The notes: a model not told the origin generated them from the sequence alone. Counted from the first letter of the stretch, positions 7,448 through 15,786 are shown. The stretch is 39,398 nt of DNA from Actinobacteria bacterium UBA4426 (GCA_002390705.1 DGQA01000026.1:1-39398), one strand, 5' to 3'. Numbers and translations: made by a program.

Positions 7448-7453
7448 TAGGCT
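7448..7453 (+). promoter_or_regulatory. Leaderless -10 for mshC
   Basis: TAGGCT, then GCCAAG, then GTG at 7460. mshC therefore probably has its own transcript in addition to any read-through from the upstream operon. Confidence 0.5.
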
Positions 7454-7459
7454 GCCAAG

Positions 7460-8686
7460 GTGCAAAGCTGGCCACAACCGTCGTTGTCGAAACTTCCCGG
7501 CATTGGACGCGACCTGGCGCTATTTGATTCTGCGACACAGAAAGTGCGTCCCACGGCACCGGGCGAAGTAGCAAAAATTTATGTGTGTGGCATAACTCCC
7601 TACGATGCTACGCATATTGGCCACGCCAACACTTATGTTGCCTTTGACCTGCTGATTCGCACGTGGCTTGACTCGGGAGTACAGGTGGATTATGTGCAAA
7701 ATGTGACAGATATTGATGAGCCGCTCTTGGAGCGAGCGGTGGCTACTGGCACAGACTGGCGAGAAATCGCGGATCGAGAGACAGCACTGTTTCGCGAGGA
7801 CATGCAAGCTTTGAGTGTTATTGCGCCTGCGCATTACATCGGGGCGGTTGAGTCGATCCCGCAGGTCGCCGAACATGTCTTGGGGTTGCAGGCGGCTGGG
7901 AAAACGTACGCACTCGAGGGTGACATCTATTTCACAATTGAACACTCACCATTGTTCGGGTCCATTTCGCATCTCAGCCGTGAAGAAATGCTGAGCACCT
8001 TCGCCGAACGTGGCGGGGACCCAATCCGCCCGGGTAAAATTAACGCCCTGGACCCCCTGTTGTGGAAAGCGGAGCGGCCCAATGAGCCGGCGTGGGACAC
8101 CGTTTTAGGTCACGGAAGGCCCGGTTGGCATATTGAATGTTCTACTATTGCGCTGTCTTACCTAGGGAATCAAATCGACGTCCAAGGTGGTGGTTCGGAC
8201 TTAAAGTTTCCACATCATGAGATGAGTGCGGCCCAGGCGGAAAGCATTACCGGGCGCGAACCATTTGCGCGCTTTTACGTCCACTCAGGAATGGTGTCCT
8301 GGCAAGGTCACAAGATGTCAAAGTCGCGTGGCAACTTGGTGTTCGTGTCGACCTTGCGCCATGAAGGAGTAGACCCAATGTCAATTCGCTTGGCGTTGTT
8401 AGCCCACCATTACCGTAGCGATTGGTCGTGGACACCCCAAGGCCTTGAAGGTGCGCAAGCCCGGCTTGATTTGTGGCGCGCTGCGACAAGTCTGCCCAGC
8501 GCGCGAGCCGCAGAGAGTGTGCTCGACCGCGTTCGGGAAGTGATGTCTGATGATCTCCAGACACCAGGCGCCCTTGATGCGATTGATAACTGGGCTCGCG
8601 ACTCACTGCACTCGGGGGGCCAAGATCCGAGTGGGCCACAACTGGTCAAGAACCTATGTGCGAGCCTGCTCGGTGTGTACCTTTAG
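7460..8686 (+). CDS. mshC: Cysteine:1-D-myo-inosityl-2-amino-2-deoxy-glucopyranoside ligase MshC
   Basis: MshC joins cysteine to GlcN-Ins using ATP, the penultimate step of mycothiol synthesis. The 408-residue protein is a class I cysteinyl-tRNA synthetase paralogue without the tRNA-binding C-terminus. Visible signatures are the zinc ligands Cys43, Cys227 and His252/253 (IYVCGITPYDAT, WHIECSTIA, FPHHEMSAAQ), the HIGH motif at 52-55 and KMSKS at 285-289. The conserved MshC N-terminus (QSWPQPSLSKLPG) supports the GTG at 7460. It implies a mycothiol-based redox system. Its stop overlaps the convergent gnd stop by four bases. Confidence 0.96.
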   Translation: MQSWPQPSLSKLPGIGRDLALFDSATQKVRPTAPGEVAKIYVCGITPYDATHIGHANTYVAFDLLIRTWLDSGVQVDYVQNVTDIDEPLLERAVATGTDWREIADRETALFREDMQALSVIAPAHYIGAVESIPQVAEHVLGLQAAGKTYALEGDIYFTIEHSPLFGSISHLSREEMLSTFAERGGDPIRPGKINALDPLLWKAERPNEPAWDTVLGHGRPGWHIECSTIALSYLGNQIDVQGGGSDLKFPHHEMSAAQAESITGREPFARFYVHSGMVSWQGHKMSKSRGNLVFVSTLRHEGVDPMSIRLALLAHHYRSDWSWTPQGLEGAQARLDLWRAATSLPSARAAESVLDRVREVMSDDLQTPGALDAIDNWARDSLHSGGQDPSGPQLVKNLCASLLGVYL

Positions 8687-9717
8687 TCCTGCTTCTCGTC
8701 GTGCCCACCGAAGCCTTTGCGCATTGCGCTGAGGACCTGATGGGCGAAGTGATCATTGTCCCGGGATGCGAAACGTGAATACAGTGCAGCAGTAAGCACC
8801 GGGGTGGGAACGCCTTCTTCGATTGCAGCAATTGACGTCCATCGACCTTCACCTGAATCGGACACGCGACCAGAAAACTCACTGAGTTCGGGACTTTGTG
8901 CCAATGCGGATGCGGTTAAGTCCAGGAGCCAGGATCCAATCACTGACCCTCGACGCCACACCTCTGCCACTGCCGGAATGTCGATCTCATATTGATAAAA
9001 TTCAGGTTGGGCAAGAGGCGCGGTCTCGGCGTCATGAGTGTTCGTGTGCGCCCCGGCGTTTGCATGTTTCAAAATATTGAATCCCTCCGCGTACGCAGCC
9101 ATTAGTGCGTACTCAATCCCGTTGTGAACCATTTTGACGTAATGGCCTGCGCCACTGGGACCGCAATGGAGCCATCCTCGCTCAGCGTCTTGGAGTGGAG
9201 CAGAGTCATCGGTGCGCACTTGGGTGTCAATGCCGGGGGCTAGGGCATCCCATAGCGGAGCTAGTGCATTGACTGGCTCTTTGGGGCCACCGATCATCAG
9301 GCAATAGCCGCGTTCGCGGCCCCATACTCCTCCGGACGTGCCGACGTCGATAAAAGAAATCCCCGCAGCGGCCAATTGTTGTGAATGCGCGATGTCGTCC
9401 CGGTAGTACGAATTTCCACCATCAATAATCGTGTCACCGGCCTGTAGCAAACTCGCTAATTGGTCCACAACGCTGTGGGTAGGCGCACCGGCCGGCACCA
9501 TGATCCACACGGTGCGTGGGCTAGGCAAAGCGTTCACTAACTCCTCGAGTGAGGCAGCACCCTGCACCCCATGTGGCTCCAACGCCGAAACGAAATCGAG
9601 ATTGCGATCAAAACCGAGCACGTTATGTCCAGCGGCCACGGCTCGCCGGCTGAGATTGGCACCCATTCGACCGAGCCCGACCATTCCTATGCTCACAGTC
9701 AGTTTTTGATCGTCCAT
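8683..9717 (-). CDS. gnd: 6-phosphogluconate dehydrogenase (decarboxylating)
   Basis: Oxidises and decarboxylates 6-phosphogluconate to ribulose 5-phosphate in the oxidative pentose phosphate pathway. The 344-residue length fits the short, single-domain-tail Gnd type. The nucleotide fold has GLGRMG at 14-19. The substrate region has FIDVGTSGGVWGRERGY and the signature HCGPSGAGHYVKMVHNGIEY with the catalytic Lys. ATG 9717 is fixed by a strong SD AGGAGG (plus-strand 9725-9730) seven bases upstream, so unlike many genes here it has a leader. It is divergent from pgi. Confidence 0.95.
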   Translation of the reverse strand: MDDQKLTVSIGMVGLGRMGANLSRRAVAAGHNVLGFDRNLDFVSALEPHGVQGAASLEELVNALPSPRTVWIMVPAGAPTHSVVDQLASLLQAGDTIIDGGNSYYRDDIAHSQQLAAAGISFIDVGTSGGVWGRERGYCLMIGGPKEPVNALAPLWDALAPGIDTQVRTDDSAPLQDAERGWLHCGPSGAGHYVKMVHNGIEYALMAAYAEGFNILKHANAGAHTNTHDAETAPLAQPEFYQYEIDIPAVAEVWRRGSVIGSWLLDLTASALAQSPELSEFSGRVSDSGEGRWTSIAAIEEGVPTPVLTAALYSRFASRDNDHFAHQVLSAMRKGFGGHDEKQD

Positions 9718-9760
9718 ACCGGATCCTCCTCATTAGTGCGAAGCACGAGTGCTAGTAGTT

Positions 9761-9782
9761 CACAAGACTTGTGTGCAAGACT
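9761..9782. promoter_or_regulatory. Inverted and direct repeats between gnd and pgi
   Basis: CACAAG (9761-9766), A, CTTGTG (9768-9773) is a perfect palindrome. CAAGACT also occurs twice as a direct repeat (9763-9769 and 9776-9782); the second copy covers the candidate pgi -10 AAGACT, six bases before the GTG at 9789. The position suits a shared operator for two enzymes at the glucose-6-phosphate branch point. Confidence 0.35.
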
Positions 9783-9788
9783 AGATGA

Positions 9789-11408
9789 GTGTCCGATCCC
9801 ACCCTGACCCCTGCTTGGAGAACACTTACGTTGGCAGGGGCGTCAATCGCCCCAATCCCAGAGTTGATCCACCAGGATCGCAGCGAATTGCGAAACAATC
9901 TCGGTGAAATTGAGGTCGATTTCACTCGTCAAAGGGTCGATTCATCAGTATGGAACACACTCAAAGCACTGGTGGTAGAGCGTAAGGTCGCGGACAGACG
10001 TGACGAAATGTGTGCGGGTGTTCATATCAATCAGACTGAGGACCGCGCCGTTTTGCACAGTGCTTTGCGTCTCCCGCGAGATTCCCAATTGGTTGTTGAC
10101 GGTGTTGACATCGTGAAGGCGGTGCACTCGGTGCTTGATCGCATGTCGGTCCTAGCCGAGCGGGTGCGAAACGGAGACTGGCGAGGATTCACCGGAAAAA
10201 GGATTGAATCAGTGGTAAACATTGGTATTGGCGGGTCTGATTTGGGACCGGCCATGGCCCACGAAGCACTACGCGCATTCACTGATCCGAACATCGCATT
10301 CTTTTTTGTGTCAAATGTGGACCCGGCCGATTTGGTGGAAACTCTTAAGCGGTGCGACCCCGAAACAACTCTTTTCATTATCGCATCCAAGACTTTCACC
10401 ACGGCCGAAACGATGTCCAATGCACGCCAGGCGCGAGACTGGGTGCGCAATGCTGTGACTGCTCAAGATTCTGATTCTGTTGTTTCGCAGCATTTTGTGG
10501 CGTTATCAACAAATGAGCGAGAAGTGTCAAATTTTGGTATCGATGCCTCCAACATGTTCGAGTTTTGGGATTGGGTCGGTGGTCGTTACTCGATGGAATC
10601 GGCCATCGGTTTGAGTACCATGATCGCCATTGGGCCGCGGCAATTTGGTGAGTTACTCAATGGTTTTCGTTGCGCTGATGTCAACTTCCAAAATGAACCT
10701 TGGGAGACAAATATCGCGATGCAAATGGGTGCCCTTGCTGTGTGGAACCGCAACTTTTTAGGAATTCACACCACCGCCGTTCTTCCTTATGCGCAGTGTC
10801 TGGAACGGTTCCCGGCCTATCTACAACAGCTCACGATGGAGAGCAATGGCAAAAGCGTCCGCAGCGACGGGGAAAGCGTGAGTTACGACACGGGGGCTAT
10901 TTACTGGGGAGAATCTGGCACGAATGGTCAACACAGCTTTTATCAGTTGTTGCACCAAGGAACAAATACGGTGTCGTGTGACATCATCGTGGTGGCGCGA
11001 GCTGATCACGATTTGGGGAATCAGCAAAACATGTTGGTCGCAAACGCACTGGCTCAAGCTTCCGTATTGTCACTGGGAATTGATGCCACCGAAGTTGCGG
11101 AAAGTGGCGTCCCCGCAGAATTGGTGCCACATAAGGTCATGCCGGGTAATCGACCCGTAACAGTGATCATGTGTCCCGAACTAAACCCATTCGCCTTGGG
11201 AATGCTCGTCGCACTTTATGAAAATTGTGTTTTTGTACAGGGCGCAATTTGGGGAATAAATTCTTTCGATCAGTGGGGCGTCGAGTTAGGGAAGCAAGTA
11301 GCAACGGGGATCAGCGAGGCTTTCGAGTTGCCCAGTCTGGCCGCAAATTTTGATCCAAGCACGGCTGTATCGATTAGCCGCTACCTCAATCTGCGGGGTC
11401 AGGGCTAA
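9789..11408 (+). CDS. pgi: Glucose-6-phosphate isomerase
   Basis: Interconverts glucose 6-phosphate and fructose 6-phosphate. The 539-residue protein shows the classic SIS-fold signatures: NIGIGGSDLGPAMAHEAL near 140-157, SKTFTTAET near 204-212, WDWVGGRYS near 260, and the C-terminal INSFDQWGVELGKQ with the conserved catalytic-region residues. The GTG start at 9789 gives the family N-terminus TLTPAWRTL; a nearby ATG at 9785 is out of frame and soon closed. No SD is present. The stop shares four bases (CTAA) with the stop of the convergent PAC2 gene. Confidence 0.96.
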   Translation: MSDPTLTPAWRTLTLAGASIAPIPELIHQDRSELRNNLGEIEVDFTRQRVDSSVWNTLKALVVERKVADRRDEMCAGVHINQTEDRAVLHSALRLPRDSQLVVDGVDIVKAVHSVLDRMSVLAERVRNGDWRGFTGKRIESVVNIGIGGSDLGPAMAHEALRAFTDPNIAFFFVSNVDPADLVETLKRCDPETTLFIIASKTFTTAETMSNARQARDWVRNAVTAQDSDSVVSQHFVALSTNEREVSNFGIDASNMFEFWDWVGGRYSMESAIGLSTMIAIGPRQFGELLNGFRCADVNFQNEPWETNIAMQMGALAVWNRNFLGIHTTAVLPYAQCLERFPAYLQQLTMESNGKSVRSDGESVSYDTGAIYWGESGTNGQHSFYQLLHQGTNTVSCDIIVVARADHDLGNQQNMLVANALAQASVLSLGIDATEVAESGVPAELVPHKVMPGNRPVTVIMCPELNPFALGMLVALYENCVFVQGAIWGINSFDQWGVELGKQVATGISEAFELPSLAANFDPSTAVSISRYLNLRGQG

Positions 11409-12247
11409 CGTTCGCGCCGGCGCAAATACCGTTCAAACTCCTTTGCAATTGCATCTCCTGAAGCCTCAGGTAGTTCAGCGGTGTCCTGTTCTTCTTCGAG
11501 TTGGGCGACGTAGTCCGCTATTTCTTCATCATCGCGCGCCAACTCGTTCACGCCCGCTTCCCACGCTCGCGCATCTTCGGTGAGATCGCCAAGTGGGATC
11601 GGGAGATCGAGGAGCTCTTCAATCTTTGTCACAAGTGCAAGTGACGCTTTAGGGCACGGAGATTGACCCACATAATGAGGAACCGAAGCCCACAAGGACA
11701 GGCTGGGAATGCCAAATTGTTCACAGGCTGAGGCGATTGCGCCAACTATTCCGGTGGGTCCCTCGTAGGTGGAGCGTTCGACGTCGAGTTCGAGCAACAT
11801 TTGAGGATCGTTTGTAGTGGCTGACACGGGAACCGGACGGGTGTGTGGATTGTCAGAAAGGAGAGCGCCAAGCGTGAGAACCAAGTTGGTATCTAATTCA
11901 GTCGCGACCCCGAGAATTTCGCGGATGAACTGTGGCCATTTTATGTTCGGCTCAATTCCGGCGACGAGCACGACATCTCTAGAAAGTTCGGGTACGTGTG
12001 CCGAATAGATTCGGGTACCCGGCCACACGATGCCACGCTCGCCCGAATCCGTGACATAGGTGTGTGGTCGATTCACCTGGTAGTCGTAATATTCTTCAGG
12101 GTCGAGCTCGAGCAGCAACTCGGCATTCCACTTATCGCGCAAGTGGCTGATCACGCCCGACGCGCTTTCTGCGGCGTCATTCCAGCCTTCAAATGCGCAG
12201 ATCATAATTGGGTTCTCCAAAACCGGGAGGTCCTCAAACTCGATCAC
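11405..12247 (-). CDS. PAC2 family protein (proteasome assembly chaperone-like)
   Basis: A 280-residue protein of the PAC2 family, related to eukaryotic proteasome assembly chaperone 2. Conserved features are FEDLPVLENPIMICAFEGWNDAAESA at the N-terminus, VLVAGIEPNIKWPQF, and PTGIVGAIASACEQFGIPSLSLWASVPHYV in the centre. The C-terminal 60 residues are acidic, then end in basic RYLRRRER. The biochemical role in actinobacteria is not settled; a link to the proteasome locus 4 kb away is attractive but inferred. GTG 12247 overlaps the hydrolase stop as GTGA, so translation is coupled; a longer frame from 12310 lacks family similarity. Confidence 0.85.
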   Translation of the reverse strand: MIEFEDLPVLENPIMICAFEGWNDAAESASGVISHLRDKWNAELLLELDPEEYYDYQVNRPHTYVTDSGERGIVWPGTRIYSAHVPELSRDVVLVAGIEPNIKWPQFIREILGVATELDTNLVLTLGALLSDNPHTRPVPVSATTNDPQMLLELDVERSTYEGPTGIVGAIASACEQFGIPSLSLWASVPHYVGQSPCPKASLALVTKIEELLDLPIPLGDLTEDARAWEAGVNELARDDEEIADYVAQLEEEQDTAELPEASGDAIAKEFERYLRRRER

Positions 12248-13158
12248 ATCAATCCACCCCCTCGTCTCTGTGCGGCATGTGCGATCAACCGCGCCACCCG
12301 GCCCGGCCAATACAGTGGTACGTCATGCACTGCACCGTACCAATGCTGTAAGGCAATATTCATTTTTCCCTGAACTTTGCCATCTGCATCGTACTTAGCG
12401 CGTGCCCAGTCATCCAGGATATCGACTCCGGTGGACGCATAAAAATCGCAGGCAACGAGGATCCAAGCGGGGACGGTGATCAGTTCCAGGTCGCTGTCGG
12501 GGTTGTAGTCCAGGAATGCATCCAGAACTGCCATGTGCCTTTGAATCCCGATGGTGGTTACTAATCCGGTGACCGGAGCATTCTGATATGTCCGGTCAAT
12601 TGCGCGCATGACGCAATCTTGTTGCTCAATTGATAGACCAAGTTCCTCAGGTAAATAGTGTGCGCGCAGCTGTGATTGCGTGAAGGGGCCTTCCGGTGGT
12701 GTGAGTTCAACGCGGAGTCTTTCTCGGCTAATCAACCCGCGATCAACAATATTGGCGGGGGTGAACGCCCCACCATCAACGAGTACGACGCTGTGAGTTC
12801 GATCCGCAAAATTAGCCGCAAAGTGCAATGCAACAGACGCGCCCCATGAGTGACCAACAATGCATGCCTGATCAATTCTCAATTGATCCAATACAGACAT
12901 GCAATCTCTGCTTACCGAGGGAACCCGGTAGTCCGATTTCATCCGGCGAGACTCACCGTGTCCGTTCAGATCGATACTAATAATTGCGTTCTCTAATCCA
13001 AGTGACTCAATTACTGGTAACCAGTAGTCCCCCTGTTGGGAGAGTCCATGTAGCAACACAATTGGAACGGAATCGAGATTGCGAGCCGGAGAATAACGAA
13101 AAGCCATACCGGTATCAGTGACGGAAAATGGGGAATCGTCCAATAGTGAGTAGTCCAC
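12244..13158 (-). CDS. Alpha/beta hydrolase
   Basis: A 304-residue alpha/beta-hydrolase fold protein. The oxyanion motif is VLLHGLSQQGDYW near 35, IDLNGHGES follows near 63-71, and the nucleophile elbow GHSWGAS contains the catalytic Ser near 104. A C-terminal catalytic His is plausibly in AVHDVPLYWP. There is no signal peptide. The substrate cannot be inferred; ester, epoxide and C-C hydrolases share this pattern. The GTG start at 13158 has a purine-rich GAGAGTGGGG upstream. It is divergent from the HAD gene across only 27 bp and coupled to the downstream PAC2 gene. Confidence 0.88.
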   Translation of the reverse strand: MDYSLLDDSPFSVTDTGMAFRYSPARNLDSVPIVLLHGLSQQGDYWLPVIESLGLENAIISIDLNGHGESRRMKSDYRVPSVSRDCMSVLDQLRIDQACIVGHSWGASVALHFAANFADRTHSVVLVDGGAFTPANIVDRGLISRERLRVELTPPEGPFTQSQLRAHYLPEELGLSIEQQDCVMRAIDRTYQNAPVTGLVTTIGIQRHMAVLDAFLDYNPDSDLELITVPAWILVACDFYASTGVDILDDWARAKYDADGKVQGKMNIALQHWYGAVHDVPLYWPGRVARLIAHAAQRRGGGLM

Positions 13159-13172
13159 GTCCCCACTCTCGC

Positions 13173-13180
13173 ACTATGGT
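13173..13180. promoter_or_regulatory. Shared, symmetric -10 between hydrolase and HAD genes
   Basis: The plus strand has TATGGT (13175-13180), five bases before the HAD GTG. The minus strand has CATAGT over the complement of 13173-13178, reading toward the hydrolase GTG at 13158. The 27-bp spacer cannot hold two separate full promoters, so transcription in both directions probably starts from overlapping elements. Confidence 0.4.
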
Positions 13181-13185
13181 TCAGT

Positions 13186-13845
13186 GTGATCACACCCAAG
13201 GCCCTCTTGCTCGATCTCGATGGCACATTGCTCGAATCAGAGAAACTTTGGTTTATTGCGGAGCAGCGCCTGATGAGTCGTTACGGGCATAGTTGGACTG
13301 TCGAAGACCAACGACATTGCGTAGGTGGCCCCCTGTCGCGAGTTGCCGACTACATGGAGCTGCACATCAATGGCGCACAATCTTCAACCATCATTGGGGC
13401 GGAGCTCCTCCACGAGGTGGGATCGCTTTTTGAATCAGAGCCGATTCAATGGCGGCCAGGTGCGCAAGCACTCGTCAGACAGGCACATGAATTGAAGATT
13501 CCCACGGTCATTGTTACCGCCTCGTGGCGGCTACTCCTCGATTCGGTCATGTCCAGGATGAGCGAAACGGTGGGAGAGTTTACCCTGTCAGTGGCAGGTG
13601 ATGAAGTGAACAACTCCAAGCCACACCCAGAACCCTATTTGAGTGCCGCCGCCGGTGTCGGGATCGCAATTGAACAATGTTTGGCAATTGAAGACTCACA
13701 CACGGGCACCCTTTCAGCAGTAAACGCGGGTGCCAAAGTGATTGCCGTAGCGCACATGCAACCCATCGAAATACCGGGAGCAGTTATTCTGAAAACCCTC
13801 GAAGGCCAAGATGTTGAGTCACTCTGGATGCTGGTTAATAACTAA
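13186..13845 (+). CDS. HAD family phosphatase (beta-phosphoglucomutase-like subclass)
   Basis: 219 residues with the four HAD motifs: DLDGTLLESE at 10-19 with the nucleophile and acid/base Asp, VTASW near 110 (motif II), NNSKPHPEPY near 143 (motif III Lys) and EDSHTGTLSA near 168 (motif IV). The alpha-helical cap lies between motifs I and II. The subclass dephosphorylates sugar phosphates or similar metabolites; the substrate is unknown. The GTG start lies five bases after TATGGT, so the mRNA is probably leaderless. Its 3' end overlaps the convergent recB-type gene by 27 bases. Confidence 0.9.
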   Translation: MITPKALLLDLDGTLLESEKLWFIAEQRLMSRYGHSWTVEDQRHCVGGPLSRVADYMELHINGAQSSTIIGAELLHEVGSLFESEPIQWRPGAQALVRQAHELKIPTVIVTASWRLLLDSVMSRMSETVGEFTLSVAGDEVNNSKPHPEPYLSAAAGVGIAIEQCLAIEDSHTGTLSAVNAGAKVIAVAHMQPIEIPGAVILKTLEGQDVESLWMLVNN

Positions 13846-14709
13846 GGTACTCGCAGTTTTCAGACTGTCCTGCACCAGAGAGCTCCCTGAGGTCCACGTT
13901 GCTCGGTCTGGCAACGGTGGGGGAGTGCCCCCAAACTCTGGACATAAAAGCTTAAAAGAGCACCATCCGCACAACTTCGATGGCGTCGGTGTGAATGACT
14001 CTCGTTCTGCACTCTTTGTGATGGCACTACGAAGGGCAAGAATTTTTCGTTCAGTGCTCAACAGGTCACTTTCGGAAGGCTCGTATTTCAGCATTTGGCC
14101 ATTGCCCAGATACATCAGCTGCAGCATGCGCGGCAACTCACCATTGATGCGCCACCAGGCCAACCCATAGAAGCGCATTTGGAACATCGCCTTATCCGCG
14201 AATCGGGGTGACGGCGACTTACCGCTTTTATAGTCCACGATCCGAATATCACCCGACGGATTGCGGTCAACTCGGTCAATGAATCCCCTAATAGCGAAGC
14301 CATCATCCAACTCAACACTCATGGCCAACTCCCGCGCATATGGCTCCAGTCGATTGGGATCTTCCATCGCAAAATAGGTCTCCATGATCGGCTTAATCGG
14401 CTCTAATGCCGCCTCGACAAGTTCCTGATTACCGGTGGACTGTGCGTGCTCGCGTACGAGAGCAGCCTCCTGAGGTTTAGCTTCACCCAATGACTCTAGA
14501 GCGTCTTTGAAAAGAGAAAGAGCGAGATCATAGGTCCGTTGGCCGGCCGGGGCATCGAAAATCTTTTCCAAAACTGTATGGACAAGAGTTCCACGAACCG
14601 CAGCGATTGACGGCTTCTCTGGCAATTGATCGATTGTTTTGAAGCGATAAAGCAATGGGCACTGTTGGAAGTCGGCGCTGCGCGACGGTGAAAGCGAACT
14701 AGGAAACAC
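13819..14709 (-). CDS. RecB family exonuclease (PD-(D/E)XK, Cys cluster)
   Basis: A single-domain RecB/Cas4-type nuclease. From GTG 14709 it has 296 residues. It begins SLSPSRSADFQQCPLLYRF (first Cys) and then has RGTLVHTVLEKIFD. The catalytic core is GFIDRVDR followed by DIRIVDYKSGKSP (D...D-x-K), and the C-terminus has CGWCSFKLLCPEF. The four cysteines fit the iron-sulphur staple of AddB/Cas4-type nucleases. It is expected to process DNA ends in repair. The start is inferred from family similarity and TATGCT six bases upstream; the frame runs open to 14883 but that part looks non-coding. Confidence 0.86.
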   Translation of the reverse strand: MFPSSLSPSRSADFQQCPLLYRFKTIDQLPEKPSIAAVRGTLVHTVLEKIFDAPAGQRTYDLALSLFKDALESLGEAKPQEAALVREHAQSTGNQELVEAALEPIKPIMETYFAMEDPNRLEPYARELAMSVELDDGFAIRGFIDRVDRNPSGDIRIVDYKSGKSPSPRFADKAMFQMRFYGLAWWRINGELPRMLQLMYLGNGQMLKYEPSESDLLSTERKILALRSAITKSAERESFTPTPSKLCGWCSFKLLCPEFGGTPPPLPDRATWTSGSSLVQDSLKTASTLVINQHPE

Positions 14710-14715
14710 TGCGTC

Positions 14716-14747
14716 AGCATAGTTGTCTGTCCGGTACTGCTCAGTAC
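14716..14747 (-). promoter_or_regulatory. recB -10 element with upstream palindrome
   Basis: On the minus strand TATGCT (14716-14721) is followed by six bases and GTG 14709. Upstream, GTACTG-CT-CAGTAC (14734-14747) is a perfect 6-bp inverted repeat placed where the -35 region would be, which suits a repressor or activator site. Confidence 0.4.
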
Positions 14748-14798
14748 GTACACACCGACGGGGCACACTGCGACCACCACGCGCATGTACCCCGCAGA

Positions 14799-14804
14799 TA
14801 AAGT
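14799..14804 (+). promoter_or_regulatory. Leaderless -10 for trmI
   Basis: TAAAGT, then CTTCAC, then ATG at 14811. No SD is visible. Confidence 0.45.
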
Positions 14805-14810
14805 CTTCAC

Positions 14811-15740
14811 ATGGCCAAACGCCCCGTTCATCCCCCTGCTCCACGGCACCCGATCGATGTGGGAGCTCGACCCCGAGGCCCACTTTGTGAGGGTGATCTT
14901 GTGCAGCTCATTGACGCGCGCTCGAATAAGAACACAATCACATTGCGCACAGATGGGGTCTTCCACAGTCACCGTGGACAGTTGGCCCACAACGAGATGA
15001 TTGGCAAACACGAAGGAATCATCATAAATAGCGATCGTGCCGTGTCGTATCAAGTGTTGAGGCCTGCTTTGGACGACTACGTGCTGTCAATGCCCAGAGG
15101 AGCCGCTGTTGTCTACCCCAAAGATGCCGCTCGAATAGTGGGCCTCGGCGACATCGGCGAGGGATCGCGCATTCTTGAGGCGGGGGTCGGATCGGGTGCC
15201 TTGACCTGTTCGCTATTGCGTAGTGCAGGCACTAGCGGGTCGGTAGTGAGCATTGAGCGACGAGAGGAATTCGCCGAGATTGCGGTGGAGAATATCTGTC
15301 GGTGGTTCGGCGGTTTCCCAAATTCCTGGGAGCTACAGATTGCGGATTTGCCAAAGTGGCAACCCACAGCGGGGGAATTTGATTCGGTAGTTCTGGACAT
15401 GTTGGCACCGTGGGAATGTATGGACGCGGTTGAGCAGGCATTGCGGCCAGGTGGGGCTTTGGTTGTTTACGTCGCGACCACCACCCAGTTGTCACGTGTG
15501 GTGGAAACGATTCGGGTGCGAAACAAGTGGACGGAGCCACGTGCCGAGGAAAGCTTGTTGCGGACCTGGCATCTTGATGGACTCTCGGTTCGACCAGATC
15601 ACAAGATGAATGGACACACCGGGTTTCTGGTTACCGCACGATTAATGAATGGCCCATCCCTTGATCGCAAACGCCGTCCAGCACCTGGCGCTTATGGTGA
15701 GGACTATCACGGTCCCGGGGGAGTGAGTGAAACGGAGTAA
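14811..15740 (+). CDS. trmI: tRNA (adenine-N1)-methyltransferase TrmI (m1A58)
   Basis: A class I SAM-dependent methyltransferase (309 residues) that makes m1A58 in the T loop of tRNAs. The SAM-binding core ILEAGVGSGALTCSLLR is near residue 116, and VLDMLAPWE near 193 carries the conserved motif IV Asp. The N-terminal beta domain includes HNEMIGKHEG and VYPKDAARIVGLGDI. The family acts as a tetramer. From memory the M. tuberculosis homologue (Rv2118c) also lies just before the proteasome genes and next to a RecB-type gene, as here. The N-terminal 30 residues are Pro/Arg-rich and may be lineage specific. Confidence 0.93.
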   Translation: MAKRPVHPPAPRHPIDVGARPRGPLCEGDLVQLIDARSNKNTITLRTDGVFHSHRGQLAHNEMIGKHEGIIINSDRAVSYQVLRPALDDYVLSMPRGAAVVYPKDAARIVGLGDIGEGSRILEAGVGSGALTCSLLRSAGTSGSVVSIERREEFAEIAVENICRWFGGFPNSWELQIADLPKWQPTAGEFDSVVLDMLAPWECMDAVEQALRPGGALVVYVATTTQLSRVVETIRVRNKWTEPRAEESLLRTWHLDGLSVRPDHKMNGHTGFLVTARLMNGPSLDRKRRPAPGAYGEDYHGPGGVSETE

Positions 15741-15780
15741 GACAGAACTGCCTGTGCGAGCCTAAAGCGTGGTTTCGGGT

Positions 15781-15786
15781 TATGGT
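15781..15786 (+). promoter_or_regulatory. -10 element upstream of arc/mpa
   Basis: TATGGT lies 35 nt upstream of the ARC start. With the SD GGGAAGGG between them, this points to a conventional leader for the first proteasome gene, in contrast to the leaderless genes nearby. Confidence 0.35.

Noticed and set aside
14723..14745. TTGTCTGTC as a PafBC/RecA-NDp type promoter element
   Set aside because: It resembles the TTGTCRGTG part of the mycobacterial motif, but the expected TANNNT eight bases later is CTCAGT, so the match fails.
14496..15053. Minus-strand open frame upstream of the RecB-type gene
   Set aside because: It overlaps recB and trmI in another frame and shows no domain. The recB frame itself is explained from GTG 14709.
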